A stretch of 64,000 nt of DNA from Janthinobacterium sp. B9-8. GTDB taxonomy: Bacteria; Pseudomonadota; Gammaproteobacteria; Burkholderiales; Chitinibacteraceae. How positions within the stretch are numbered: the first letter of the stretch is position 1; every line of letters begins with the position of its first letter. Positions 35,573-43,755 of the stretch are shown here, in pieces. The stretch is taken from positions 248,001-312,000 of the forward strand of contig NZ_CP014222.1 in the NCBI RefSeq assembly GCF_000969645.2, read 5' to 3'. Below the pieces are notes generated by a model. The model did not search any database. It was not told the origin of the DNA and saw nothing but the letters and a program-made list of their open reading frames with translations. Made by a program: the position numbers and the translations under genes.

Positions 35573-36724
35573 TTATTTAAATATAACCAGCTGGTTTGAC
35601 ATATTGGCCAGCTCAATAATCTGATAGTTACTTGATTCACCTTGAGGATCGATTAAGCTGGTCAAGGATTTACCTGTAAGGTCTTTATTTATTTGGCCGA
35701 ATAAAGTTTCAGCACCATGATTAGCAAAGGTAATTAAGCCTTGTTCAATCAAAACAAAGCGCACAGGCAGGGCATCGGCCACATTGCGAATCAGGCTTTG
35801 GATTTCTTCCATTGCCGCTTCTGTGCTTTTTAGATGCGAAATATCCATCGCAATTGATAAAATATAGGTATTTTCATCGCGTACAATCGGCAGCTTGGTA
35901 ATGTCGAACCAATGCATTTGATTGTCGGGCATGATCCATGAGTCCAGATGGCGAATGGTTTCGCCTTTTTCCAGTACTTCATTGTCCCCTAGTGTAAATG
36001 GCTGTGGTGAATCCACTAAGCCCATATGTGATTGCACCAAAAGCTCGTGCCCTAGCTGAGTTTGTGTTGCGTGGTTTACTAATAAAAAGCGCCCGTGCTT
36101 ATCCCGCACAAAAATTAAATTAGGGCTGGAATCAATAATTTGATGCACAAACAGCTGTTGGTTTAATAAAGCCTGCTCGGTGTCTTTAATATGCGTGATA
36201 TCGCGAATAATTGCCATGCAATCTCTTGAAGATTGCGGCAATAAACGGGCTTCAAAATAGCGCTTGATCTGATCGTTGCCAGCAAATTGGTATTCAAATG
36301 CCTGAGCTTTTTGCGTGCTTTGCACTGAAATTAAAGCTTCCAGATATTGACGGGAGATTCTGGCTGGAAAGAGGCTGGATATTTTTTTATTTTCAGCGTT
36401 AGCCTGCGGATGAATATTTGCAAAACTTTGATTGAGTGGGTTAACACTACGATTTGCAAAACTAATGCACCAGACTAAATCAGGCAGGCAGGCAGGAAAG
36501 TCATCTGCCGGGAGCGTTTCTGTATCCGGGCTGGATAAAAGATGCTGGTGTTTTTTTTGTAAAAGCAAAATGAGAACGCAAGCGGCGAACCATAGTTCTA
36601 GTAAGTAAGCCATAGGGCTTGGCTGTTTTGCTAAAAGAAAGTGCAATGCCAAAATACCCGCAACCAGTGCAAGGCAGATCATACGCGTTGATAACGCTGA
36701 GATCATGGCAAGGGGAGATTTCAT
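35573..36724 (-). CDS. Membrane PAS-domain protein without output domain
   Basis: 383 residues. Two hydrophobic helices near 12-29 and 38-55 are followed by three PAS-like segments (about 70-170, 185-300 with PAC-like motif NQMHWFDITKLPIVRDENTYILSIAMDIS, and 305-383). The protein stops after the third PAS (NYQIIELANMSNQLVIFK), with no kinase, GGDEF, EAL or chemoreceptor output. Either it is a truncated sensor or it signals by binding a partner. No frame remnant of an output domain is visible downstream. No neighbour gene fits as partner: the tRNA array lies upstream and the lipase operon beyond. Confidence 0.8.
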   Translation of the reverse strand: MKSPLAMISALSTRMICLALVAGILALHFLLAKQPSPMAYLLELWFAACVLILLLQKKHQHLLSSPDTETLPADDFPACLPDLVWCISFANRSVNPLNQSFANIHPQANAENKKISSLFPARISRQYLEALISVQSTQKAQAFEYQFAGNDQIKRYFEARLLPQSSRDCMAIIRDITHIKDTEQALLNQQLFVHQIIDSSPNLIFVRDKHGRFLLVNHATQTQLGHELLVQSHMGLVDSPQPFTLGDNEVLEKGETIRHLDSWIMPDNQMHWFDITKLPIVRDENTYILSIAMDISHLKSTEAAMEEIQSLIRNVADALPVRFVLIEQGLITFANHGAETLFGQINKDLTGKSLTSLIDPQGESSNYQIIELANMSNQLVIFK

Positions 36725-36948
36725 ATGCTGTGACCACCTTGCTAAGAGGCTGCTAGTTTAGCGGTTGAATCTCTTATTTGCGATGATTGAATTGCAAAAA
36801 ATAAAAAAATAGTGGTTGTGAAACAACAAATGATCAATTAAATGCGGGTGATATAAGTGTTGTCTGTATTCTTTTTTCAGCTATGTGAAAAAACAAGAAA
36901 TAGAGGGGAAAGGATTTTCTATTTATACAGAAAGAATAAAGAAAGGAG

Positions 36949-37024
36949 TGGTGGGTGATGACGGGGTCGAACCGCCGACATTCTGCGTGTAAGGCAGACG
37001 CTCTACCAACTGAGCTAATCACCC
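36949..37024 (-). tRNA. tRNA-Val (anticodon TAC), copy 4 in transcription order
   Basis: Seven-bp acceptor GGGTGAT/ATCACCC, D-arm AGCTCAGTTGGTAGAGC, anticodon loop CTTACAC (TAC), T-arm GGCGGTTCGACCCCGTC, CCA encoded. Confidence 0.97.
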
Positions 37025-37029
37025 AATCC

Positions 37030-37105
37030 TTAAAACATTTAGCACGCTGAACAGGAGATCAAGCGTACAAGGAAACGCTCTAGCAACTGAGCTATCACCT
37101 ATCTA
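37030..37105 (-). pseudogene. Decayed tRNA-like unit, copy 1 of a 76-bp tandem repeat
   Basis: On the minus strand it has a tRNA-like 5' half: GGTGATAGCTCAGTTGCTAGAGCG, the tRNA-Val D-arm with few changes. The anticodon arm (CGTTTCCTTGTACG) and T-arm are broken and no acceptor 3' strand remains. The repeat period, 76 bp, equals the tRNA-Val gene length. Confidence 0.6.
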
Positions 37106-37178
37106 TTAAAACATTTAGCACGCTGAACAGGAGATCAAGCGTACAAGGAAACGCTCTAGCAATTGAGCTACGTCACCC
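37106..37178 (-). pseudogene. Decayed tRNA-like unit, copy 2 of a 76-bp tandem repeat
   Basis: Nearly identical to the unit at 37030, and better preserved at the 5' end (GGGTGACGTAGCTCAATTGCTAGAGCG). The T-arm and 3' acceptor strand are missing. Confidence 0.6.
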
Positions 37179-37214
37179 ATCTTTAAATCATTCTAAAGCA
37201 AACCAGTTATGAGT

Positions 37215-37291
37215 TGGCGGAGCGGACGGGACTCGAACCCGCGACCCCCGGCGTGACAGGCCGGTATTCTAACCAACTGAACTACCACTCC
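37215..37291 (-). tRNA. tRNA-Asp (anticodon GTC), copy 3 in transcription order
   Basis: Acceptor GGAGTGG/CCGCTCC with one G-T pair, D-arm AGTTCAGTTGGTTAGAAT, anticodon loop CTGTCAC, T-arm GCGGGTTCGAGTCCCGT, CCA encoded. Confidence 0.97.
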
Positions 37292-37333
37292 TCAGTTGCA
37301 TAACTAATCTTATTACACACTTATTCGACTAAG

Positions 37334-37409
37334 TGGTGGGTGATGACGGGGTCGAACCGCCGACATTCTGCGTGTAAGGCAGACGCTCTACCAACTGAGC
37401 TAATCACCC
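37334..37409 (-). tRNA. tRNA-Val (anticodon TAC), copy 3 in transcription order
   Basis: Identical in the mature part to the copy at 36949; CCA encoded. Confidence 0.97.
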
Positions 37410-37443
37410 ACTGAAAAACATTTAAAACAAACCAGTTATGAGT

Positions 37444-37520
37444 TGGCGGAGCGGACGGGACTCGAACCCGCGACCCCCGGCGTGACAGGCCGGTATTCTA
37501 ACCAACTGAACTACCACTCC
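37444..37520 (-). tRNA. tRNA-Asp (anticodon GTC), copy 2 in transcription order
   Basis: Identical to the copy at 37215, with the same flanking AACCAGTTATGAGT. Confidence 0.97.
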
Positions 37521-37560
37521 TCAGTTGCATAACTAATCGTACTGCACACCTATTGCTAAG

Positions 37561-37636
37561 TGGTGGGTGATGACGGGGTCGAACCGCCGACATTCTGCGT
37601 GTAAGGCAGACGCTCTACCAACTGAGCTAATCACCC
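37561..37636 (-). tRNA. tRNA-Val (anticodon TAC), copy 2 in transcription order
   Basis: Identical to the other Val copies; CCA encoded. Confidence 0.97.
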
Positions 37637-37676
37637 ATCTGTAAAACAATTTGAAAACTTAAATAACTATGTAACA

Positions 37677-37753
37677 TGGCGGAGCGGACGGGACTCGAAC
37701 CCGCGACCCCCGGCGTGACAGGCCGGTATTCTAACCAACTGAACTACCACTCC
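37677..37753 (-). tRNA. tRNA-Asp (anticodon GTC), copy 1 in transcription order
   Basis: Identical to the other Asp copies; CCA encoded. Confidence 0.97.
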
Positions 37754-37797
37754 GCAGCGGCATAATTATCTCTTTACTAAGCAACTCACTATTTTAG

Positions 37798-37873
37798 TGG
37801 TGGGTGATGACGGGGTCGAACCGCCGACATTCTGCGTGTAAGGCAGACGCTCTACCAACTGAGCTAATCACCC
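37798..37873 (-). tRNA. tRNA-Val (anticodon TAC), copy 1 in transcription order
   Basis: First intact gene after the array promoter; identical to the other Val copies; CCA encoded. Confidence 0.97.
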
Positions 37874-37884
37874 TGCTAAAACAA

Positions 37885-37932
37885 CAAATCTTTACTGCCA
37901 GATAGCGGCTCTGCTTACTGAGCTGCTTACCC
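37885..37932 (-). pseudogene. tRNA-like 5' remnant at the head of the Val/Asp array
   Basis: On the minus strand GGGTAAGCAGCTCAGTAAGCAGAGC aligns with the first 25 bases of the tRNA-Val genes; the rest does not. It lies in the leader just after the promoter. Confidence 0.5.
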
Positions 37933-37951
37933 TGTCTCGAAAGAGGTGCGC

Positions 37952-37980
37952 ATTAGATCACGCCATAAAATACGTGTCAA
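37952..37980 (-). promoter_or_regulatory. Sigma-70 promoter of the Val/Asp tRNA array
   Basis: On the minus strand a perfect TTGACA, a 17-base spacer and TCTAAT, followed by a GC-rich GCGCACC discriminator, typical of stringently controlled stable-RNA promoters. About 80 bases upstream of the first intact tRNA and 56 bases from the divergent gspC start. Confidence 0.85.
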
Positions 37981-38035
37981 CACCTTTTGAATGAAATATC
38001 TATGCGGTAGTCAGTTACTGGGCTTTGCGGTATAA

Positions 38036-38887
38036 ATGTTGATTCCCCTTTGTGCAAAGTACCTTGCCTTCGTGAAAGCTTTCCGTGCGTCTCACCTCAC
38101 TACTCTTATAGCAAAAGTACAGCCAGCCTTACTTTGCGTCTTGTTGTGGCTTTTAGCCGGGCTGTTTTGGCGTGTTTTTGAGCCGCGTCCACAAGCTTTA
38201 CGTTTGATTTTACCCGCAGAAATATCTGATCAAAGAGCTCAGGATTTTTCTGCGGCGCAAGATTGGTTTGGAAGCGATAGCAGCCAAGTCGCTGCTGTAT
38301 CAACGCTTCAAGCTAAACTTCTGGCGGTGATTGCAGGGCAAAAAGGCTACGGTGCTGCGATTTTTACCGGATTAGAAGCAAGTGCTGTTGCTGCGCAAGT
38401 TGGGCAAACGCTACAAGGCAATATCAAATTGCTGGAAATTGCGAGCGATCATGTTGTGCTGGATGACAATGGCCGTCGCCAAATCTTAATGCTAGAGGGC
38501 CATAACGCGGTTGCCCCGGTTGACACGAGCGTGGCGCTTACGTCGCCAGCCAATAGTCAGCCAGCCGCCGCTGCGGCAACCCAGACCTCACTTTCCCGCG
38601 GGCAACTGGCAGGAGCGATGCAAGGCGCCAATGTGGCCGATTGGGCCAAGGGGCTATCTACCTATCGCGAAGGTGGCATTCAAATTGATAATATCGCTGC
38701 TCAGCCTTTTTCAAGGCTGTTGCAATTGCAAAACGGTGATGTGATTAAAACAATTAATGGCCAGAATCTGGCCCAAGTCGCCGATATTTCTCTGATTTAC
38801 ACTGTATTTAGTCAGCAGCCCCAAGTGTTGCTCGTTGTGCTTCGCAACGGCAGCTCGGTCAATTTGCAATATCTTATTCAGCCTTGA
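38036..38887 (+). CDS. gspC: Type II secretion protein C
   Basis: 283 residues. One N-terminal membrane helix (about 30-47, LLCVLLWLLAGLFW), a periplasmic homology region (about 65-150), an Ala/Gln-rich linker, and a C-terminal PDZ-like domain (about 200-283, NIAAQPFSRLLQLQNGDVIKTINGQNL). GspC links the inner-membrane platform with the GspD secretin and helps select substrates. ATG 38036 has a poor ribosome site; an internal GTG at 38072 could be used. gspD starts 12 bp after its stop. Confidence 0.9.
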   Translation: MLIPLCAKYLAFVKAFRASHLTTLIAKVQPALLCVLLWLLAGLFWRVFEPRPQALRLILPAEISDQRAQDFSAAQDWFGSDSSQVAAVSTLQAKLLAVIAGQKGYGAAIFTGLEASAVAAQVGQTLQGNIKLLEIASDHVVLDDNGRRQILMLEGHNAVAPVDTSVALTSPANSQPAAAAATQTSLSRGQLAGAMQGANVADWAKGLSTYREGGIQIDNIAAQPFSRLLQLQNGDVIKTINGQNLAQVADISLIYTVFSQQPQVLLVVLRNGSSVNLQYLIQP

Positions 38888-38899
38888 GTTGTTAAACCC

Positions 38900-40942
38900 A
38901 TGATTCTGCGCCCCTTCTTACTAGCTTGCCTTTTAGCCTCCCAGTTATCTATTGCTGCCGACGATAAGGTCACGCTTAATTTTGTGAATGCTGATATCGA
39001 ATCAACCATTAAAGCGATTGGTTTGATTTCAGGTAAAAACTTTGTCATCGATCCAAGGGTAAAAGGCACGCTGAATATCGTGTCTAGCCAGGCGGTGAGC
39101 AAAGAAATGGTATTTCCGATTTTATTATCGGCACTACGCCAGCAAGGCTTCACTGCGGTTGAATCAAGCGGTGTGGTGAAAGTATTGCCCGAGGCGGATG
39201 CCAAACAACATTACAGCAGTACGGGTAACCGCAGTATGAGGCTGGCGGGCGATAAAATGGTCACGCAGGTTTATCCGCTTAAATATGAGTCCGCAGTGCA
39301 AATGGTGCCTATCCTGCGCCCATTGATTAGCCCGAATAATACAATTGCGGCTTATCCAGGTGGCAATACGCTGGTGATTACGGATTACGCCGATAATATT
39401 CGCCGTCTTAATCAGATTATTGAGCGTATTGATCAGCCTGCTAGCTCCGATGTGTTTTCGGTATCGCTTAAATACGCATCGGCTGTTGATGTGGCACAAA
39501 ACCTTGGCCGCCTGATGCCGGAAATCATGGTGCAAGGCGTAAATCAAGGCGCGCCCTTGGTGGAAGGTGTAAAGCGCAGCGTGGTGGTAGCAGATTTACG
39601 CAGTAATAGTTTGTTGGTGCGTAGCGAAAACATCCTGCATGCCCAGCAAATTAAAAAACTGGCGGCAACCATGGATACCCAGGGCTCTTCCGGTGGCAAT
39701 ATCCATGTGGTGTATTTAAAAAATGCCGAAGCCGCCAAGCTTGCGAATACCTTGAAAGGGATTATGACCGGTCAGGATTCAGGTTCTTCTTCGACTACGC
39801 CATCTAGCAGCATGGCGGCAAGCCCAGCGGGTGGTATGCCTGCCAGTGCGCCTGCTGCCCCCACTTCTGCCGCTGCCAATGTGCAAGTGGGCGGCGTGAA
39901 TGTGATGATTCAAGCCGATAATATGACTAATTCTCTGGTGATTACTGCGCCGGATAATATCTATAACAATCTGCGGACGGTGATCGATAAGCTGGATGTG
40001 CGCCGTGCTCAGGTTTATGTAGAAGCGATGATTGCCGAAGTGAATGTATCTAAAGCGGGCGCGTTTGGTGTGCAGTGGCTGCTGGCAGGGGGAAATGATA
40101 ATGTTTCTGCGGTAGGGGCTGCATCATTAAATGGTTTGGGCTCCTTGCTGAAAGGCATTGCAACCAAAGATCCATCGGTGATTCCTGGTGGTTTAAGCCT
40201 AGGCATCTTAAATGGCAACCCAGTGAACGGACGCATGCCTACGCTGGGTGTGCTTGCCTCGGCGCTACAAGATAGTGGTGATGGCAATGTGCTTTCCACG
40301 CCTAATTTAATGACCCTGGATAATGAAGAAGCCAAGATCATGGTTGGGCAGAATATTCCGATTATCACGGGTACTCAGGCTTCATCGGGTGCCAATGCTA
40401 ATCCATTTGTATCGATTGAGCGTAAAGATGTGGGTATTAAGCTGCGCGTTCGCCCGCAAGTGTCGGAAGGTGGCAGCATTACGCTGACGGTGTATCAGGA
40501 AGTATCAAGCATCGATAAATCGGTCTTGACTGATGGCGCGGGCTTGGCAACTAAAACGCGCTCGATTGATTCTAAAGTCTTGGTTGATGATGGCCAGATT
40601 ATTGTGTTGGGGGGCTTGATCGAAGATCGGGTGACTTATAAACGTAGCCAAGTGCCCTTATTGGGAGATATTCCCTATTTGGGGGCTTTTTTCCGCTACG
40701 AAGATCGTAAATCAGAGAAAGTAAATTTGATGGTATTTCTGCGCCCCGTAGTGCTAAGAGATGCCAATGCAACGCGCACTTTATCGTCCGATCGTTATCA
40801 GTATTTACGTGCCGAGCAGAACCACTTTGAGCGCCCAACAAGCTTAGTTTTACCGGATATGCCCGCAGTAGTGCTACCCGAAGTGATTGATGCGCGCAAA
40901 GCCACGCCGCTGACCCCTTCTGAACCGGTTGTTGCACCATGA
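38900..40942 (+). CDS. gspD: Type II secretion outer-membrane secretin
   Basis: 680 residues: Sec signal (about 1-20), N0 domain (VTLNFVNADIESTIKAIG, about 23-100), N1-N3 repeats with VYLKNAEAAKLANTLKGIMTG, a Ser/Pro/Ala-rich insert (about 290-330), and the secretin domain (about 400-620) with VPLLGDIPYLGAFFRYE. The C-terminal tail past 640 may be the S-domain that binds a pilotin. It forms the multimeric outer-membrane channel. The last four bases overlap the gspE start. Confidence 0.96.
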   Translation: MILRPFLLACLLASQLSIAADDKVTLNFVNADIESTIKAIGLISGKNFVIDPRVKGTLNIVSSQAVSKEMVFPILLSALRQQGFTAVESSGVVKVLPEADAKQHYSSTGNRSMRLAGDKMVTQVYPLKYESAVQMVPILRPLISPNNTIAAYPGGNTLVITDYADNIRRLNQIIERIDQPASSDVFSVSLKYASAVDVAQNLGRLMPEIMVQGVNQGAPLVEGVKRSVVVADLRSNSLLVRSENILHAQQIKKLAATMDTQGSSGGNIHVVYLKNAEAAKLANTLKGIMTGQDSGSSSTTPSSSMAASPAGGMPASAPAAPTSAAANVQVGGVNVMIQADNMTNSLVITAPDNIYNNLRTVIDKLDVRRAQVYVEAMIAEVNVSKAGAFGVQWLLAGGNDNVSAVGAASLNGLGSLLKGIATKDPSVIPGGLSLGILNGNPVNGRMPTLGVLASALQDSGDGNVLSTPNLMTLDNEEAKIMVGQNIPIITGTQASSGANANPFVSIERKDVGIKLRVRPQVSEGGSITLTVYQEVSSIDKSVLTDGAGLATKTRSIDSKVLVDDGQIIVLGGLIEDRVTYKRSQVPLLGDIPYLGAFFRYEDRKSEKVNLMVFLRPVVLRDANATRTLSSDRYQYLRAEQNHFERPTSLVLPDMPAVVLPEVIDARKATPLTPSEPVVAP

Positions 40943-42396
40943 GTCGTTTAGTGCCGTACCACTTTGCCCGTGATCGTGGTGTGGTGGATGCCCACCATGA
41001 AGCGGATTCCGTTTCGGTGCTGTTTCGCAAAGGCGGTGATTTTTCTGCGCTCAACGAATTACGCCGTGTGGCAGCCAAGCCGCTTAATATTTCGGTGGTG
41101 GATGCGGCTGAGTTTGAATCGCAGCTGTCCCAATTATTTGGCCAGGGTAGTGGCGCAGCGATGGTGGTAGATGATCTGGAAGAAAACCTCGATCTGTCGC
41201 GCTTGGCTCAAGAAATGCCTGAAATCGAAGACCTACTCGAAACCGAAGACGATGCGCCGATTATTCGCTTAATTAACGCGCTGCTCACCGAAGCACTGCG
41301 TGAAAACGCCTCTGATGTGCATATTGAGCCATTCGAAACGCGATCTGTGGTGCGTTTTCGGATTGATGGGCGCTTAGCAGATGTGATCGAGCCTAAACGC
41401 GCATTGCACGCGGCGCTGGTGTCACGGATCAAAGTGATGGCAGGCCTTGATATTGCCGAAAAACGCCTGCCGCAAGATGGGCGGATTACCTTGCGTATTG
41501 CGGGTCGCCCTGTCGATGTGCGGGTTTCGACTTTACCTACCGGCCACGGCGAGCGAGTGGTATTGCGACTCTTGGATAAATCGGCAGGGCGCTTAAACCT
41601 AGCCAAGCTGGGAATGGCCGCCGATACGCTCGCCACTTTAGAAAAGCTGCTCGCTCAACCGCACGGCATTATCTTGGTGACGGGGCCAACTGGCTCGGGA
41701 AAGACCACCACGCTCTATGCCGCGATGAGCGGTATGGATGCCAATTCCAGCAATATTATGACGGTAGAAGATCCGATCGAATACGATCTGGATGGGGTAG
41801 GGCAAACCCAAGTCAGTACGCGGATTGATATGACCTTTGCCCGCGCGCTGCGTGCTATTTTGCGCCAAGACCCGGACGTGGTAATGATCGGGGAAATCCG
41901 TGACTTAGAAACCGCACAAATTGCGGTGCAAGCTTCCTTAACTGGCCACTTGGTGCTGGCAACCTTGCATACCAACGATGCAGCCAGCGCGGTAACGCGT
42001 TTGGTGGATATGGGCATCGAGCCATTCTTGCTGGCGTCGTCTTTATTAGGCGTACTGGCCCAGCGCTTAGCGCGTCGCCTCTGCCCAGCTTGCCGTCAGT
42101 TGCAAACGCCGGACGCCTTAACCACCGAGCAATTGGGCAGCGATAAGCCTGTTTATCGCGCCGTAGGCTGCTCTGAATGCAAGCAAAGCGGCTATCGTGG
42201 CCGTAGTGGCCTGTATGAATTACTGGTGATCGACGAAAATATCCGCAGCATGATGCACGAGCGTGCTACCGAGCAGGCGATTAAGCTCTACGCCAGCGGC
42301 CAAGGCATGCTTAGCTTGCGTCAGTATGGTGTGCGCCGTGTTTTAGAAGGTGAAACTACGCTGGAAGAAGTATTACGTGTTACGCGGGATGCTTAG
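40939..42396 (+). CDS. gspE: Type II secretion ATPase E
   Basis: 485 residues. An N1E-like domain contacts GspL; the ATPase core has Walker A GPTGSGKTTT (near 250), an Asp box (ITLRIAGRPVDVRVSTLPTGHGERVVLRLL), Walker B DVVMIGEIRDLETA, a His box (LATLHTND) and a tetracysteine zinc module (CPACRQ ... CSECKQ). It energises pseudopilus assembly at the inner membrane. The start overlaps the gspD stop. The usual next genes gspF to gspM do not follow; the strand changes instead. Confidence 0.96.
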   Translation: MSRLVPYHFARDRGVVDAHHEADSVSVLFRKGGDFSALNELRRVAAKPLNISVVDAAEFESQLSQLFGQGSGAAMVVDDLEENLDLSRLAQEMPEIEDLLETEDDAPIIRLINALLTEALRENASDVHIEPFETRSVVRFRIDGRLADVIEPKRALHAALVSRIKVMAGLDIAEKRLPQDGRITLRIAGRPVDVRVSTLPTGHGERVVLRLLDKSAGRLNLAKLGMAADTLATLEKLLAQPHGIILVTGPTGSGKTTTLYAAMSGMDANSSNIMTVEDPIEYDLDGVGQTQVSTRIDMTFARALRAILRQDPDVVMIGEIRDLETAQIAVQASLTGHLVLATLHTNDAASAVTRLVDMGIEPFLLASSLLGVLAQRLARRLCPACRQLQTPDALTTEQLGSDKPVYRAVGCSECKQSGYRGRSGLYELLVIDENIRSMMHERATEQAIKLYASGQGMLSLRQYGVRRVLEGETTLEEVLRVTRDA

Positions 42397-42403
42397 ATAA
42401 TTA

Positions 42404-42444
42404 AAGCGCACACGGTATAAATCGTAGTGCGCTTCTTTAATTTG
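42404..42444 (+). terminator. Probable terminator after gspE
   Basis: AAGCGCAC / GTGCGCTT with an inner ACG/CGT pair, then CTTTAATTT. The T tract is interrupted. Confidence 0.6.
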
Positions 42445-42466
42445 GAAGCATTCTGGTGTGTAAGAT

Positions 42467-42494
42467 ACTTAGCCGTATTGCCTTACGGCTAAGT
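42467..42494. other. 10-bp perfect stem-loop between gspE and the 72-residue gene
   Basis: ACTTAGCCGT / ACGGCTAAGT with an eight-base loop and no T tract. It may serve as the end of either convergent transcript. Confidence 0.5.
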
Positions 42495-42548
42495 GGATGA
42501 ATATGAGGTTTTGCGTCGTCGTTTGCCCATTGGCCTGATCTGGCTATT

Positions 42549-42767
42549 TTAAGCAAAAGTATCAATTTTATTGCGATATTCACCCAATGCTTGATTAGTG
42601 GCGTTTGAGCGCTGAATGCTGGCTAGTCCTACATCGGTGGCCGCTTCTGATTTTTTGGCGACTCTTGCGGCGATTTGTTCTAATTGCTGGCTGGTTTGGC
42701 TTGAGGTTTGTTTAAGGGCTTGGCTTAGGTTCACAACGTAGGATTTTATTGCAGAAATATCCGACAT
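42549..42767 (-). CDS. Small helical protein of unknown function
   Basis: 72 residues with a strong AAGGAGGAG ribosome site. The sequence is polar and helical, with Gln/Ser/Thr-rich heptad-like segments (LKQTSSQTSQQLEQIAARV, KKSEAATDVGLASIQRSN), no membrane segment and no Cys. It could be a secreted or structural coiled-coil protein. I do not recognise a family. It stands alone between the convergent gspE and the divergent PilZ gene. Confidence 0.7.
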   Translation of the reverse strand: MSDISAIKSYVVNLSQALKQTSSQTSQQLEQIAARVAKKSEAATDVGLASIQRSNATNQALGEYRNKIDTFA

Positions 42768-42874
42768 GATTACTCCTCCTTAAGGCATTCTCGAACTAAG
42801 ATTATGAACACGGCATGAGATAAGTTTAGCTGATATTCTTTCTTTTTAGATCGCCATCCAACAGGATTTTCTGC

Positions 42875-43192
42875 ATGAAAGCCGGTATGAGTGATCACAA
42901 TAAACGGGATGCTTTGCGTATTCCCGTTAAGTGTAAAGTCAAAATCCGTCCACTTGATTATGGCCCTGCATATTATGGCAACTGCACCGATTTAAGTGTC
43001 AGTGGCTTAACGGTGGAGACCAATTATGTGCCGAGGCTGGATGAGAAATTTGACTTGTTTGTGATGCCACCATTAGATGGTGCCGGGCCAAGAGAACCGC
43101 TGGCGGTCAGAGTGAAAGTAGTGCGTTGCCACCAGATCGAGCAGGGGGCTATTTACGAATTGGGCTTGTCCATTCTTAAGGTGATTCGATGA
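42875..43192 (+). CDS. PilZ-domain cyclic di-GMP receptor
   Basis: 105 residues, a single PilZ domain. The c-di-GMP motifs RxxxR (RDALR, residues 13-17 region) and D-x-S-x-x-G (DLSVSGL, about 43-49) are both intact, so binding is likely. AGGA lies nine bases before ATG 42875; an ATG four codons later is possible. The stop overlaps the start of the START-like gene by four bases. Its binding partner or output is unknown. Confidence 0.88.
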   Translation: MKAGMSDHNKRDALRIPVKCKVKIRPLDYGPAYYGNCTDLSVSGLTVETNYVPRLDEKFDLFVMPPLDGAGPREPLAVRVKVVRCHQIEQGAIYELGLSILKVIR

Positions 43193-43743
43193 AGCTGATG
43201 TGTTTACTGCTGTTGCTTAGCTCTTTTGCCTCCGCAAGTGATGTGCGGGTGACTGCACGTAAAGAGGCTGATTTGGTTAAAATTGATGCTGAATTCCGCG
43301 TAGCAGTAAGCAAAGAGCAGGCTTGGCAAGTGATGGTCGATTTTGAACATATGCCGCAGTTTTTGCCGCAATTAGTTAGCAGCCATATTATTAGCCAATC
43401 GGGCAATCATTTGCGTGTGTCGCAGGCATTGAATGTGCCCTTAAGCCTGTTTAATTATCAGTATGAATCGGTACGTGATATCGATTTAAAACCCTTCAGT
43501 GAAATTCACGCCACATCGGTGGGCGGCAGTGAAGCTTATCAAAGTGTCGCACTACTGAAACCAGCCCAAGGGCAGACCGTGATAAGCTACCACGCAGAAT
43601 GGCTTCCGGAATCAAGCCTGCTGGCAGGGTTTGCCCTTGATACCATGCGTAATCAGATCCGTCAGCAGTTCATCGCGATGCAGCAAGAAATGCTCAAGAG
43701 GCATGATCAGCGTGCCTCTGCCTCTACTCCACAAACTCATTAA
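43189..43743 (+). CDS. Exported START/SRPBCC-fold protein (polyketide cyclase/CoQ10-binding type)
   Basis: 184 residues with a Sec signal (LLLLLSSFASAS, about 1-17). The SRPBCC fold is indicated by AEFRVAVSKEQAWQVMVDFEHMPQFLPQLVSS, LRVSQALNVPL, FEIHATS-like strand and a long C-terminal helix (LAGFALDTMRNQIRQQFIAMQQEML). The fold binds hydrophobic ligands; the ligand is unknown. Export to the periplasm suggests lipid or precursor handling. It is coupled to the PilZ gene and 12 bp upstream of the ArnD-like gene. Confidence 0.82.
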   Translation: MKLMCLLLLLSSFASASDVRVTARKEADLVKIDAEFRVAVSKEQAWQVMVDFEHMPQFLPQLVSSHIISQSGNHLRVSQALNVPLSLFNYQYESVRDIDLKPFSEIHATSVGGSEAYQSVALLKPAQGQTVISYHAEWLPESSLLAGFALDTMRNQIRQQFIAMQQEMLKRHDQRASASTPQTH

Positions 43744-43755
43744 AAAATCATCTGA

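Noticed and set aside
36834..37022. A minus-strand frame covering the last tRNA-Val gene
   Set aside because: Overlaps a clear tRNA gene and has no family features.
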